Assembly (NCBI RefSeq): GCF_000445105.1
Contig: NZ_ATDP01000106.1
Span: 186,001-250,000, forward strand
From: Sphingobium lactosutens DS20
GTDB taxonomy: Bacteria > Pseudomonadota > Alphaproteobacteria > Sphingomonadales > Sphingomonadaceae
Direction: 5' to 3'
DNA: 64,000 bases
The translations under genes were made by a program, and so were the position numbers. Positions 8,932 through 16,962 of this stretch are shown here, piece by piece (the stretch's first letter is position 1; each line of letters starts with the position of its first letter). The notes below the pieces were generated by a model. The model did not search any database. It saw only the letters and a list, made by a program, of their open reading frames with translations, and was not told the origin of the DNA.

Positions 8932-9006
8932 GGCGGCGGCTTTCCTTCTGGTTCCCAATGCCGCGCTGATAGCCATGTCTGCCCGCCTGTCCAAGGAAAA
9001 GCGCCC

Positions 9007-9891
9007 CTATCCGACGCTGCGGTTCCTGCGGCAGGAGCCGAGCGCGGCAATCACCAACTGATAATCCGCGCGCGCGGCCTGGGCATCGGGGGGCGAGAGG
9101 GTGCGGACCGACTGGGGCGGCAGGACAGGGGGCAATCCGCAGGCGAGGCGATACCAGAGCAGGCTGCCCTCCTCGGGCGGGCGGGCGGCCTCGTCCACGA
9201 TCTCGCCCAGCGCCACGGCCCAGCGCGGCGCCTGTCCCGGCCGTCGCAGGATGGAAAGCGACACAGGATCGCCTGTCTCCGTCCGCAGGAATATCTGCGT
9301 CTCGCCTTCTCCGGCGATGGTCCCCGCGACATGGAAAGCCTCGCCGGGGCCCAGGATACGCGGCGGCGCATCGGGGGCTACCAGTGCGGACAGGATCGTT
9401 CGAATGCGCGCGACAGCCTGGGGTGTCGCCGGAAGCTGGGCGTCGGGCGTCACCAACTGGACTTCACCGGGCTTTCCCCCGGCGCGGGCGAAGATGATTA
9501 CCTCGTCCTTCTTGAGCTTGGGCAGCTTGCCACGCCCGTCGAGCGGGGCGTCATAGAGATAGGTGACGCTAGGGCTGATGCCGCCTTCGCCGCGAATCAG
9601 GCCAAGGGTTTCCGCTTCGATATAGACGCGCCGATGCCCCTGCCGCACGCCCGTTGCCCGATCCGGCTTTAGCGCGATGCTGTTGCGAATCCGCACATGG
9701 GCGACCAGCGGCGCCTGTTCGGCAAGGTCCACCACGTCCGCGTAAGTCAGACCCCCGACATCGCGTATTGACGCCTCCGATGATGACGTTACCATCGGAG
9801 TGTGCTGTGCAAATGTCGGAGAAATCCCGGAAGGTGCGGCGGAAATGAGGCAGGCCAGCATCAGGCTGCAACGGTAAGTGGCGGGTTTCAT
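9007..9891 (-). CDS. Exported protein of unknown function
   Basis: A 294-residue protein with an N-terminal signal peptide (YRCSLMLACLISAAPSG, cleavage near TFAQ). The mature part is soluble and slightly basic, containing TYADVVDLAEQAPLVAHVRI, KKDEVIIFAR and a C-terminal CGLPPVL and CRRNR. No enzymatic motif is recognisable. It resembles a sphingomonad-restricted family of periplasmic proteins I cannot name. The gene is 75 bases upstream of hom on the same strand and is transcribed away from tonB, so the 254-base gap upstream holds divergent control signals. Confidence 0.6.
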   Translation of the reverse strand: MKPATYRCSLMLACLISAAPSGISPTFAQHTPMVTSSSEASIRDVGGLTYADVVDLAEQAPLVAHVRIRNSIALKPDRATGVRQGHRRVYIEAETLGLIRGEGGISPSVTYLYDAPLDGRGKLPKLKKDEVIIFARAGGKPGEVQLVTPDAQLPATPQAVARIRTILSALVAPDAPPRILGPGEAFHVAGTIAGEGETQIFLRTETGDPVSLSILRRPGQAPRWAVALGEIVDEAARPPEEGSLLWYRLACGLPPVLPPQSVRTLSPPDAQAARADYQLVIAALGSCRRNRSVG

Positions 9892-9964
9892 CTACTGCTT
9901 CGTCCTGTATTTTCAGCCCGTGGCGCGAATGTCACAGGCAAGTGTTTCTGATAGGAAATGGTAA

Positions 9965-9997
9965 ACGCAAATGAAGATAACGATAAAGCGTTTGCGT
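9965..9997. promoter_or_regulatory. Inverted repeat with tandem GATAA hexamers upstream of tonB
   Basis: ACGCAAA at 9965-9971 and TTTGCGT at 9991-9997 are perfect 7-base arms. Between them lies GATAACGATAAA (9976-9987), which matches two of the three hexamers of a Fur box but lacks the inverted third. It lies in the divergent gap between the exported protein gene and tonB, about 85 bases upstream of the tonB promoter. A regulator site is inferred. Confidence 0.3.
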
Positions 9998-10080
9998 GCC
10001 ACGATGCGTCGCGATAGGAGTTCGCTCGGTAGCAAATGAACGGACAGGGGCCAAAGGTGGCCGGGATAAGCCCGGACAGC

Positions 10081-10109
10081 TTGGGTCGTTTTTGGCTGAT
10101 TTGTATAAA
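10081..10109 (+). promoter_or_regulatory. Sigma-70 promoter of tonB
   Basis: TTGGGT at 10081-10086 and TATAAA at 10104-10109 have ideal 17-base spacing. Transcription would start near 10116, giving a leader of about 30 bases that includes AAGGAG at 10127-10132 before the tonB ATG. Confidence 0.6.
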
Positions 10110-10145
10110 CCACTGGTAAGATGAGTTAAGGAGTGTCGTTGCCGA

Positions 10146-10808
10146 ATGGCCTATGCTGACCACTCGCAAGGATCGAGTCGCACGATATCGATCGTCATCG
10201 TCGCCCTGATTCACGCTGTTCTCGGCTATGCCTTCGTCACCGGTCTTGGCATGAAATATGTCAAAAAGGCGGCGGAACAGCTGAACGTGATCGACGTGAA
10301 GGAGGAGCCCCCGCCACCTGACGAGGAACCGCCGCCGCCGCCGCCAGACCAGCCGGTCGAGCCGCCGCCGGTCGTTGCCCCGCCGCCAATCGTTCGGACC
10401 CCGGCGCCTGCGCCGCCGATCCAGACCGTGCGGACGCCGCCCCCGGTGTTCAACCCGGTTCCGGTCGCTGCTCCGCCGCCACCGCCGCCGGCACCGCCGC
10501 CGCCGCCTGCTGTTGCAAAGGGCGTTTCGCCCCGTGGCAACCCGGGCACTTGGGCAGGTCCAGATGATTATCCTTCGCGCGCTCTGCGTGAAGAAAAGCA
10601 GGGCACGACTGGCATTCGCCTTCAGGTCGGCGCTGATGGCAGGGTCACCGATTGCACCGTGACGTCGTCCAGCGGCTCGCCCGAGCTTGATGAAACGGCA
10701 TGCAGGGTCGTGAGCCGCCGCGCTCGCTTCAATCCTGCCGAAGACACCGGCGGAAACAAGATCGCATCGACATTTTCGACGCGTATCCAATGGCGTCTGC
10801 CTGAATAA
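10146..10808 (+). CDS. tonB: Energy transducer TonB
   Basis: TonB transmits proton-motive force from ExbB/ExbD to outer-membrane receptors. The 220-residue protein has a short cytoplasmic N-terminus and one membrane anchor at about 13-34 (ISIVIVALIHAVLGYAFV, with the conserved His of the anchor). A long Pro-rich spacer with Glu-Pro and poly-Pro follows at about 55-125, then a C-terminal TonB_C domain (about 140-220, TGIRLQVGADGRVTDCTV to FSTRIQWRLP). All parts needed for function are present. It heads the tonB-exbB-exbD-exbD operon, with a well-spaced promoter upstream. Sphingomonads carry many TonB-dependent receptors; none is in the window. Confidence 0.95.
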   Translation: MAYADHSQGSSRTISIVIVALIHAVLGYAFVTGLGMKYVKKAAEQLNVIDVKEEPPPPDEEPPPPPPDQPVEPPPVVAPPPIVRTPAPAPPIQTVRTPPPVFNPVPVAAPPPPPPAPPPPPAVAKGVSPRGNPGTWAGPDDYPSRALREEKQGTTGIRLQVGADGRVTDCTVTSSSGSPELDETACRVVSRRARFNPAEDTGGNKIASTFSTRIQWRLPE

Positions 10809-10880
10809 TCCAAATGGGCAAGGCGCGCGCCCGGCGCCGCCTTTCCCCCGCTTGATCTCATTGAGAGGGAAGTCTTGAAC

Positions 10881-11636
10881 ATGTTGATGTATCTCGCAGC
10901 TGCGGCTCCCCAGGCCGAAAATCCGTATGGCCTGATGGAAGCCCTTGAACAGGGCGGCACCATCGCCTGGACCGTATTCATCATCCTGTGCGGCATGTCG
11001 GTCGGCACTTTCTACATTCTGTTCACCAAGCTGATCGAACAGCAGAAGGTGATCAACCAGGGCAAGAAGATCCGCGCGACCTTCTGGCGTTCGGCCTCGC
11101 TGCGCGAAGCCTCGGCCAAGCTCGAAAAGAACTCCGCCTACAAGCAGATCGTCGACGACGGCATCAAGGCGCAGGAAGAGCATGGCAAGCTGAAGGATCC
11201 GGTCGAAGCGCATGACTGGCTGCACGGCTCGCTCGCCCGTTCGGAAGGCGCGATCAACTCGTCGCTGAATGGCGGCCTGGCGTTCCTCGCAACCGTCGGT
11301 TCGACCTCGCCGTTCATCGGTCTGTTCGGTACCGTTATCGGCATCTACCGCGCGCTCATCAAGATCGGCGCTGCCGGTCAGGCTTCGATCGACGCCGTTG
11401 CCGGCCCGGTCGGTGAAGCGCTGATCATGACCGCTCTGGGTCTGGCCGTCGCCGTTCCCGCGGTGCTTGCTTACAACTTCCTGCAGCGCCGCAACAAGGC
11501 GATCGCCGAGCAGCTGAACGGCTTTACCGTCGACCTGCTGGCTTATCTGGTTTCGGACGGCGCCGTGAAGCCGACCGTTGCTCCCGCTCCGGGCGCTCCG
11601 GTCGCCAAGCCGGCCGCCGCGCCGACCAAGGCCTGA
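10881..11636 (+). CDS. exbB: Biopolymer transport protein ExbB (MotA/TolQ/ExbB family)
   Basis: ExbB forms the pentameric proton channel with ExbD that energises TonB. The 251-residue protein has three membrane helices: about 27-50 (TIAWTVFIILCGMSVGTFYI), 145-170 (GLAFLATVGSTSPFIGLFGT, including the conserved TVGSTSPFIGLFGTV motif) and 190-212. A Pro/Ala-rich cytoplasmic tail ends the protein. ATG 10881 is preceded by GAGGGAAG eight bases away; an in-frame TTG at 10875 is possible. A GC-rich imperfect hairpin lies in the 66-base gap after tonB (about 10820-10843), without a T tract, so readthrough from tonB is expected. Confidence 0.94.
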   Translation: MLMYLAAAAPQAENPYGLMEALEQGGTIAWTVFIILCGMSVGTFYILFTKLIEQQKVINQGKKIRATFWRSASLREASAKLEKNSAYKQIVDDGIKAQEEHGKLKDPVEAHDWLHGSLARSEGAINSSLNGGLAFLATVGSTSPFIGLFGTVIGIYRALIKIGAAGQASIDAVAGPVGEALIMTALGLAVAVPAVLAYNFLQRRNKAIAEQLNGFTVDLLAYLVSDGAVKPTVAPAPGAPVAKPAAAPTKA

Positions 11637-11658
11637 TCGGTCTCAAGACGACGGTTGC

Positions 11659-11693
11659 GGGAATCGGGTGGCGGCTGCGACCGCCCGGTTCCC
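11659..11693 (+). other. Stem-loop in the exbB-exbD gap
   Basis: GGGAATCGGGTGG (11659-11671) pairs with CCGCCCGGTTCCC (11681-11693): 13 pairs with two G-U wobbles and a 9-base loop. No T tract follows, so it is not a classical terminator. It may stabilise upstream exbB mRNA. Confidence 0.5.
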
Positions 11694-11766
11694 CGCCGAC
11701 CATGGCTCCCAACTCCGTCACCCAGACTGATGGGCGGCCATCGACACCAAGGTTAGGATAATATCA

Positions 11767-12255
11767 ATGGCAATGAGTGTTGGCTCCGACGGCGGTGACG
11801 ACAAGCCGATGTCCGACATCAACACGACGCCGCTCGTCGACGTCATGCTGGTGTTGCTCATCATCTTTCTCATCGCGGTCCCGGTCGTCGTCCAGACGGT
11901 TGAGCTGCAGCTTCCCAAGGTTGAGTTCGAGCCGACCACGACGAAGCCGGAAAATGTCTCCCTGTCGATCACGCAGGCCGCCGACGGCAGCTGTGCGGTT
12001 TTCTGGGGCATGACGCCGGTGACGTCGAGCGAACTGCTCGACCGCGCCGTCGCCAAGCTTGAGGCGGACATCAAGAAGGCGGGTGGCGTTGAAAATCTGA
12101 AGCCCGAAGATCTGCCAGAAGTGCATATCCGCGGCGACATCAATACACCCTATCGGTGCATTGGCGGCACCATCTACACGATGCAGCGCGCCGGTTTCCC
12201 CCGCGTGGGCTTCATCTCCGAACCGGAACCCGGTTCGGGCACCGTCCGCCTCTGA
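11767..12255 (+). CDS. exbD: Biopolymer transport protein ExbD, first copy
   Basis: ExbD is the peptidoglycan-binding partner of ExbB in the TonB motor. The 162-residue protein has a cytoplasmic N-terminus with the family signature MSDINTTPLVDVMLVLLIIF. That signature includes the membrane Asp essential for proton movement, within the single helix at about 23-43. A periplasmic domain follows. This copy is longer than the second and contains two periplasmic cysteines (GSCAVFW and YRCIGG). The start ATG follows AAGGTTAGGATAATATCA. Paired non-identical exbD genes are usual in sphingomonads and xanthomonads, where the second copy may serve particular receptors. Confidence 0.93.
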   Translation: MAMSVGSDGGDDKPMSDINTTPLVDVMLVLLIIFLIAVPVVVQTVELQLPKVEFEPTTTKPENVSLSITQAADGSCAVFWGMTPVTSSELLDRAVAKLEADIKKAGGVENLKPEDLPEVHIRGDINTPYRCIGGTIYTMQRAGFPRVGFISEPEPGSGTVRL

Positions 12256-12279
12256 TCGGTTGAAGAAGGAGAAATCCCC

Positions 12280-12702
12280 ATGGCAATGAGTGCCGGCTCC
12301 GAAGATGGCGAACCGATGGTGGAAATGAACACGACGCCGTTGATCGACGTCATGCTCGTTCTGCTCATCATGTTCATCATCACCATTCCGATCCAGACCC
12401 ACGCGGTGAAGATCGACCTGCCGCAAAATGCGCCGCCGTCTGACAGCGTGATTGACCCGGTCAAGAACAAGGTCGCGATCGACGCCGGTGGCGTCATCAC
12501 CTGGAACGGTTCGCCGATCGACCTGCTGACCCTGCGTCAGTATCTGCAGCAGTCGCTGCGCCTGCCGGTCGAACCGGAACTTCAGTTCCAGCCGGATGCG
12601 CAGACCCGTTATGTGGTCGTTGATTCGGTGCTTGCGGAAATCAAGCGCGCAGGCGTCACCAAGCTGGGTTTCGTCGGCAACGAACAATATGGCAATTTCT
12701 GA
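12280..12702 (+). CDS. exbD: Biopolymer transport protein ExbD, second copy
   Basis: A 140-residue ExbD with the same N-terminal architecture (VEMNTTPLIDVMLVLLIMF, membrane Asp present), one helix at about 18-38 and a periplasmic domain ending KLGFVGNEQYGNF. It lies 24 bases after the first exbD, behind GAAGAAGGAG. The first ten residues (MAMS.GS) match the first copy, but the periplasmic domains differ, so the copies have diverged in function rather than arising by recent duplication. It is the last gene of the operon; an intrinsic terminator follows at 12793. Confidence 0.93.
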   Translation: MAMSAGSEDGEPMVEMNTTPLIDVMLVLLIMFIITIPIQTHAVKIDLPQNAPPSDSVIDPVKNKVAIDAGGVITWNGSPIDLLTLRQYLQQSLRLPVEPELQFQPDAQTRYVVVDSVLAEIKRAGVTKLGFVGNEQYGNF

Positions 12703-12792
12703 AGGCTGTTTTTTAGACCTGACGCGCATTTACGAGGACTTCCCCTTCGCGCTTATTGTCTGAAATTGCCTGTGAATTATTGCACGGATCAA

Positions 12793-12818
12793 GGGTCGCC
12801 AATGGCGGCCCTTTTTTT
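12793..12818 (+). terminator. Rho-independent terminator of the tonB operon
   Basis: GGGTCGCC and GGCGGCCC pair around an AAT loop (12793-12811), followed by a run of seven T. It lies 90 bases after the second exbD. Confidence 0.85.
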
Positions 12819-12903
12819 CGTCAGCGCACTAAGCCGTTGCGCCTGCGTAGCGGTTTAATATTTTGCTTACTCATTTGCGCGATTGTCTCGCAAAGGACTG
12901 ATC

Positions 12904-13233
12904 ATGAGCGCCGAACCGCAATTTGAACAGGATCGCAAACGCCGCAATGCCGATCGACGGGCCGTCCAGATCGGCATCAAGGTCCGTCGTCCTGGCGAGA
13001 CTTGGTTCAGCAGTCATATCGCGGACCTGTCGATCACGGGCTTCCGGCTGCAAAGCTTTATGAAATTACGCCCCGGCGACGACCTGTGGCTCATGTTACC
13101 GGGCTTTGAAGGGCGGCGTGCGCGCGTTTTGTGGACACGCGGCCATGAATCAGGCTGCAGCTTTGAGCGGCCATTACACCCGGCGATACTGGATCATGTG
13201 GTGCAGATCGGCCGGCGGCAGGCGGACGCCTGA
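12904..13233 (+). CDS. Single-domain PilZ protein
   Basis: A 109-residue stand-alone PilZ domain, a c-di-GMP binding fold. The N-terminal RRNADRRAVQIGIKVRR supplies the arginine motif and DLSITGFRL supplies the D/N-x-S-x-x-G motif. ATG 12904 lies seven bases after AAAGGA; an in-frame TTG at 12883 is less likely. It is monocistronic, behind the tonB terminator and convergent with the ABC exporter gene. The output target is unknown. A second single PilZ protein lies at 45420. Confidence 0.85.
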   Translation: MSAEPQFEQDRKRRNADRRAVQIGIKVRRPGETWFSSHIADLSITGFRLQSFMKLRPGDDLWLMLPGFEGRRARVLWTRGHESGCSFERPLHPAILDHVVQIGRRQADA

Positions 13234-13243
13234 CCGCCATCAT

Positions 13244-15022
13244 TCAATCGCCGACGCCATCCTGAAACTGCAACCGCGCCAGGCGGGCATAAAGGCCGTC
13301 ACGCGCGATCAGTGTCGCATGATCGCCTTGTTCGACGATGCGCCCCTCATCCAGCACGATAATCCGATCGGCCGCGCGCACCGTCGCCAGTCGGTGGGCG
13401 ATCACGATAGTCGTACGCCCCTGCATCAACCTCGCCAGCGCGTCCTGCACCAGTCGTTCGGATTCGGCATCCAGCGCCGATGTCGCCTCGTCCAGCAGCA
13501 GGATGGGCGCATCGCGCAGCAGGGCGCGCGCAATGGCGATCCGCTGGCGCTGGCCACCGGACAGGCGCGCCCCGCCTTCGCCCAGGAAACTGTCCAGCCC
13601 TTGTGGTAGATCCCGCAGGAAGGCGTCCGCATTGGCTGCCCGCGCCGCATCCCATATTTGCGCGTCGCTTGCGTCCCAGCGCCCATAGCGCAGATTGTCG
13701 CGCGCGGATGCGGCAAATATGACGCTGTCCTGCGGCACCATCGCCATCATCGCACGGAGTTGTGCCGGGTCGAGATCCGGCAGGGCAACGTCGTTTAAAC
13801 GGACGGTCCCTGCATCGGGATCGTAAAAGCGCAGCGCCAGCTGGAACAGGGTCGATTTGCCTGCGCCCGAAGGGCCAACCACCGCCACCGTCTCCCCCGG
13901 ATTTATGTCGAGATCGATCCCGTTTAGCGCTGCCTGATCGGGCCGCGTCGGGTAATGAAACCGAACCTGATCGAAGGTCAGGCGCGCGCCCCGCTCCATG
14001 GCGGGAAGCATGTGGGTGCGGGCAGGGGGGCTGATGTCGGGCAACGCCGTCATGAGTTCGCCCAGCCGGCTCGCCGCGCCCGCGCCGCGCAGCAAGTCGC
14101 CCCAGCTTTCCGATAATGAACCGAACGCGCCGGCGACCAGCCCGCCGGTCAGAACGAAGGCGGCGATGCTGCCCCCAGACAGTCGCCCGGCAGCCACGTC
14201 GATCGCGCCCAGCCACATGACGCCGGTAATCGCCCCGAAGATCAGCGCAAATGCGACGGCCGTCATCATCGCCCGCAGCCGGATGCGTTGCCGTGCCGTC
14301 GCAAAGCCACGCTCGACGGCGGCGCGAAACCGTGCTGCCTCCCGCTCTTCCTGACCAAAGGCCTGGACGATCTTCATCGCGCCTAGCACCTCGGTCGCGG
14401 CACTGCCGATGTCGGCGAGCCGATCCTGGCTGGCGCGCGACAAGGCGCGGACTTTGCGCGCAAGGCCGATCAGCACCAGCAGGACGATCGGAATGCCCAG
14501 AAGCAACAGTCCGGCCAGCTTGGGGGCCAGCGCAAACAGATAGACCAGACCGCCGATCGCCGTCACCATGTTGCGCAGCGCTACCGAGACGGTGGAGCCG
14601 ACGACCTGCTCCACAATTGCGGTATCCGCCGTCATCCGCGACGCGATTTCCGACGGGCGGTTTTCCTCGAAGAAACGAGGCGCCTGCCGCAGCAGATTGG
14701 CCTGCGTCGCGCAGCGTATGTCGGCCACCACGCGCTCGCCCAGCCACGATACGAAATAGAAGCGTAGCGCGCTGGCGAGCGCCAGCACCACCACGATCAT
14801 CAACAGATATTCGAACCAGCGGCCAATATCGCCGCCGCCCATGAAGCCCTTGTCGATGACCAGGCGAAAGCCGTTGGGAATGGCGAGGGTCGCCGCCGAC
14901 GACACGATAAGGGCGATCAGCGCGCCCGCGATCCTGCCGGGATAGCGGCGGGCGAACCGCCAGAGCATCGCCAGATTGCCAAGCGCCGGCCGCGTGTTGG
15001 GAGTGCTGCTGTCATCCGCCAT
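13244..15022 (-). CDS. ABC exporter, fused membrane and ATPase domains (MsbA-like)
   Basis: A 592-residue half-transporter that should dimerise in the inner membrane. Residues about 20-310 form a six-helix ABC exporter membrane domain. The C-terminal ATPase (about 345-590) has Walker A GPSGAGKSTL, Q-loop MVPQD, signature LSGGQRQRIAIARAL, Walker B ILLLDEATSALD and the switch histidine in VIAHRLATV. The family that best matches is the MsbA-related exporters of alphaproteobacteria, whose substrates (lipid or peptide) are not established. The gene converges with the PilZ gene at its 3' end (10 bases) and begins 43 bases after the methyltransferase fusion gene on the same strand, so the two could be co-transcribed. 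Confidence 0.92.
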   Translation of the reverse strand: MADDSSTPNTRPALGNLAMLWRFARRYPGRIAGALIALIVSSAATLAIPNGFRLVIDKGFMGGGDIGRWFEYLLMIVVVLALASALRFYFVSWLGERVVADIRCATQANLLRQAPRFFEENRPSEIASRMTADTAIVEQVVGSTVSVALRNMVTAIGGLVYLFALAPKLAGLLLLGIPIVLLVLIGLARKVRALSRASQDRLADIGSAATEVLGAMKIVQAFGQEEREAARFRAAVERGFATARQRIRLRAMMTAVAFALIFGAITGVMWLGAIDVAAGRLSGGSIAAFVLTGGLVAGAFGSLSESWGDLLRGAGAASRLGELMTALPDISPPARTHMLPAMERGARLTFDQVRFHYPTRPDQAALNGIDLDINPGETVAVVGPSGAGKSTLFQLALRFYDPDAGTVRLNDVALPDLDPAQLRAMMAMVPQDSVIFAASARDNLRYGRWDASDAQIWDAARAANADAFLRDLPQGLDSFLGEGGARLSGGQRQRIAIARALLRDAPILLLDEATSALDAESERLVQDALARLMQGRTTIVIAHRLATVRAADRIIVLDEGRIVEQGDHATLIARDGLYARLARLQFQDGVGD

Positions 15023-15065
15023 GACGGGCGCTTAGCAGCCTGCCTTGTCGCCCTCAATGGCTCCT

Positions 15066-16364
15066 TCAGCCCGCTGGCGCGACGGACCCGGCCAGCTCCA
15101 TGATCCGCGCCGGTGCGGCCTGTCCGGTCAGGGCATAGGCCATGGTGCCGACCTCCCAATAGGCAACGACGTCGGCGGCGCGGCGCTCGATCAGAGGCTT
15201 GGCCTCGGCCGGCGTCTCGGCACGGTCGGCAAAGAAGGACAGATGTTCGCCGCGCGGCGTTTCCAGTGACATGGCGATGGCGGGGCTGTCGGACGTGGGA
15301 AATAGTTGCACGTCGGTGATGCGCCAGTCGCGTGGAAGGTCGGGCAGGACGATGCCCGTCGCGGCTTCGATTTCCTGGGGATTGAGGGTGGCGCTTTCCA
15401 CCTGCGACGCCATCGCCTGACGCAGCAGTCCCGCGCGGCGAGAAGCGGCCGCTTCGTCAAGGAAACTGCTCGCTTGCGCAACCTGCGGAAATTCGCCCAG
15501 TTCGCCGCGCGCGATCCATCCCGCCCCGATCAACGCCGCAATCCCCGCGGCGCGCTGGATATGACGCCAGGTCCGGCCGCGGTCATTATCATTGGCGACC
15601 GGCACGGAGATGTCGCGCCGACGGCCGACCAGTGTGCCCTTGGTCCCGTCCTTCACCAACCGAAAGTCGATATGGGGCCAGCGTTGCCGCCACCGACGTG
15701 CGACCATCCGCTCGCCGGGTCGCGCCGCATCGTCTAGCAACACCACGCCCTGGGGCGACAATCGTGCGAACAGGCTGTCCGCCGCGCCGCGCACGAGTGG
15801 ATGCACGCTCCAGGGCGGACCGTCGATGATGATGAGGTCGATCTGTTCCGGCACCCCGTCCAGCGCATACCACCGCCCCGGCCAGTCGCCGCTGTCCTGC
15901 GTCAGCGGGGCGTGGCGAATGTCGACCGACAGGCCATGGTCGCTCAGCCATTGCCGCGTCGCATCGACGAAACCACCATGCTGGTCGAAACTGTGCAATT
16001 GCCCGCCGCCATGCAGTTGCAAAGCGCGCGCAGCCACCAGCGATGACGCGCCCGCGCCGAGTTCCACCACATGGGCCGGACGCAGCCGGGCAATTTCCCG
16101 GACGATATGCCGCAGAAAGCCGACATCCGCCTTCCAGCTTCCCAGATGCGGCAAGGCGTCATGGGCAAGACCCAGATCGTCAAGCAAGGCCCGCTTGTCC
16201 GCCTTGCGACCGCCCGACAGGCTGGCGAGCAGCCACGGCCAGCCGATCGCCCCGAAACCGATGCGCCACGCCATATCGGACAGCCGGCGCGACCATTGCG
16301 CGTCCGTCCCATGCCTGTCGTCCAGGGGCAGGAAACCGGTAAGCTCACGGGACGTCACGGACAA
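15066..16364 (-). CDS. Methyltransferase joined to an anti-sigma-like sensor domain
   Basis: A 432-residue protein in one uninterrupted frame with two unrelated parts. Residues about 80-250 look like a class I SAM-dependent methyltransferase: VVELGAGASSLVAA (99-112) is the SAM-binding loop, an acidic residue follows in LHSFDQHG, and LIIIDGPPW (177-185) is the post-motif II strand. After VANDN (256-260) comes a short hydrophobic stretch at 272-286. Residues about 295-425 (FLDEAAASRRAGLLRQAM, EIEAATGIVLPDLP, DVQLFPTSDSPAIAM, VAYWEVGTMAYAL) resemble the extracytoplasmic C-terminal domain of sphingomonad anti-sigma factors. The usual N-terminal sigma-binding domain is absent. Topology would put the enzyme in the cytoplasm and the sensor in the periplasm. 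Substrate unknown; the two-part reading is by pattern recognition only. Confidence 0.6.
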   Translation of the reverse strand: MSVTSRELTGFLPLDDRHGTDAQWSRRLSDMAWRIGFGAIGWPWLLASLSGGRKADKRALLDDLGLAHDALPHLGSWKADVGFLRHIVREIARLRPAHVVELGAGASSLVAARALQLHGGGQLHSFDQHGGFVDATRQWLSDHGLSVDIRHAPLTQDSGDWPGRWYALDGVPEQIDLIIIDGPPWSVHPLVRGAADSLFARLSPQGVVLLDDAARPGERMVARRWRQRWPHIDFRLVKDGTKGTLVGRRRDISVPVANDNDRGRTWRHIQRAAGIAALIGAGWIARGELGEFPQVAQASSFLDEAAASRRAGLLRQAMASQVESATLNPQEIEAATGIVLPDLPRDWRITDVQLFPTSDSPAIAMSLETPRGEHLSFFADRAETPAEAKPLIERRAADVVAYWEVGTMAYALTGQAAPARIMELAGSVAPAG

Positions 16365-16493
16365 TCATCTCCTGATGCGGGCAAGGCGGCGACTCTATGC
16401 CCGTTCATGCGGCGCGCGCATAGGGTGCACGATGACCCGGCACGCAATTACGGCACAATAACCGGCCTGTGACAATGTCTTAGCGGTCGTCTT

Positions 16494-16883
16494 TCAATAG
16501 CCCAGCGTCAGGCCCAGGGCATAATATTTCGGCCCGACATTGGCCTTCGCCCTTACCTTGGGCAGCAATGGCATGGCGACCGTTGCGTAAGGGCGGATGT
16601 CATTGCCGCTGATTCGCGCGCCAGCGCCGATCCTTGCCGACAGGGGAATGGTGTAGGCCGCCTCCACGCGCCCATAAAGCTTGGTATCGCCATCGCGCAG
16701 GTAAACGCCGCCGCCGGGCGTCAGGCTGAAGCCCGCCATGCCAAAGGCATAGCCCGCGCCGATTTCGGTGCCCCAATGGCCGTCAGCGCGCCCATAGTTG
16801 ATCTCGGCACCTAGCCCTTGGGCGAATGCGGCTTGAGGCGCGGCGAAAGCGGCGGCGGCGAGCAGGAGCGGCATGATCTTCAT
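16494..16883 (-). CDS. Small exported beta-barrel-like protein of unknown function
   Basis: A 129-residue protein beginning MKIMPLLLAAAAFAAPQAAFAQ, a classic signal peptide cleaved after AFA. The mature part alternates Gly, aromatic and polar residues (INYGRADGHWGTEIGAGYAF, LTPGGGVYLRDGDTKLYGRV) and ends in GLTLGY, a terminal aromatic as in outer-membrane strands. This suggests a small eight-strand barrel or a surface protein. The frame is open to 17006, but the signal peptide fixes the start at 16883. It lies 79 bases downstream of mscS on the same strand. No specific family is recognised. Confidence 0.7.
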   Translation of the reverse strand: MKIMPLLLAAAAFAAPQAAFAQGLGAEINYGRADGHWGTEIGAGYAFGMAGFSLTPGGGVYLRDGDTKLYGRVEAAYTIPLSARIGAGARISGNDIRPYATVAMPLLPKVRAKANVGPKYYALGLTLGY

Positions 16884-16962
16884 GGTTGAGGCCGCTAGGT
16901 GAGCGGCCCGATCACGACAAGCGCGCGCCGACGAATGGAGTCGCCCGCGCGCCAGTCCGCCG

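Noticed and set aside
9976..9987. Full Fur box upstream of tonB
   Set aside because: Only two of three hexamers match; kept as an unassigned inverted repeat instead.
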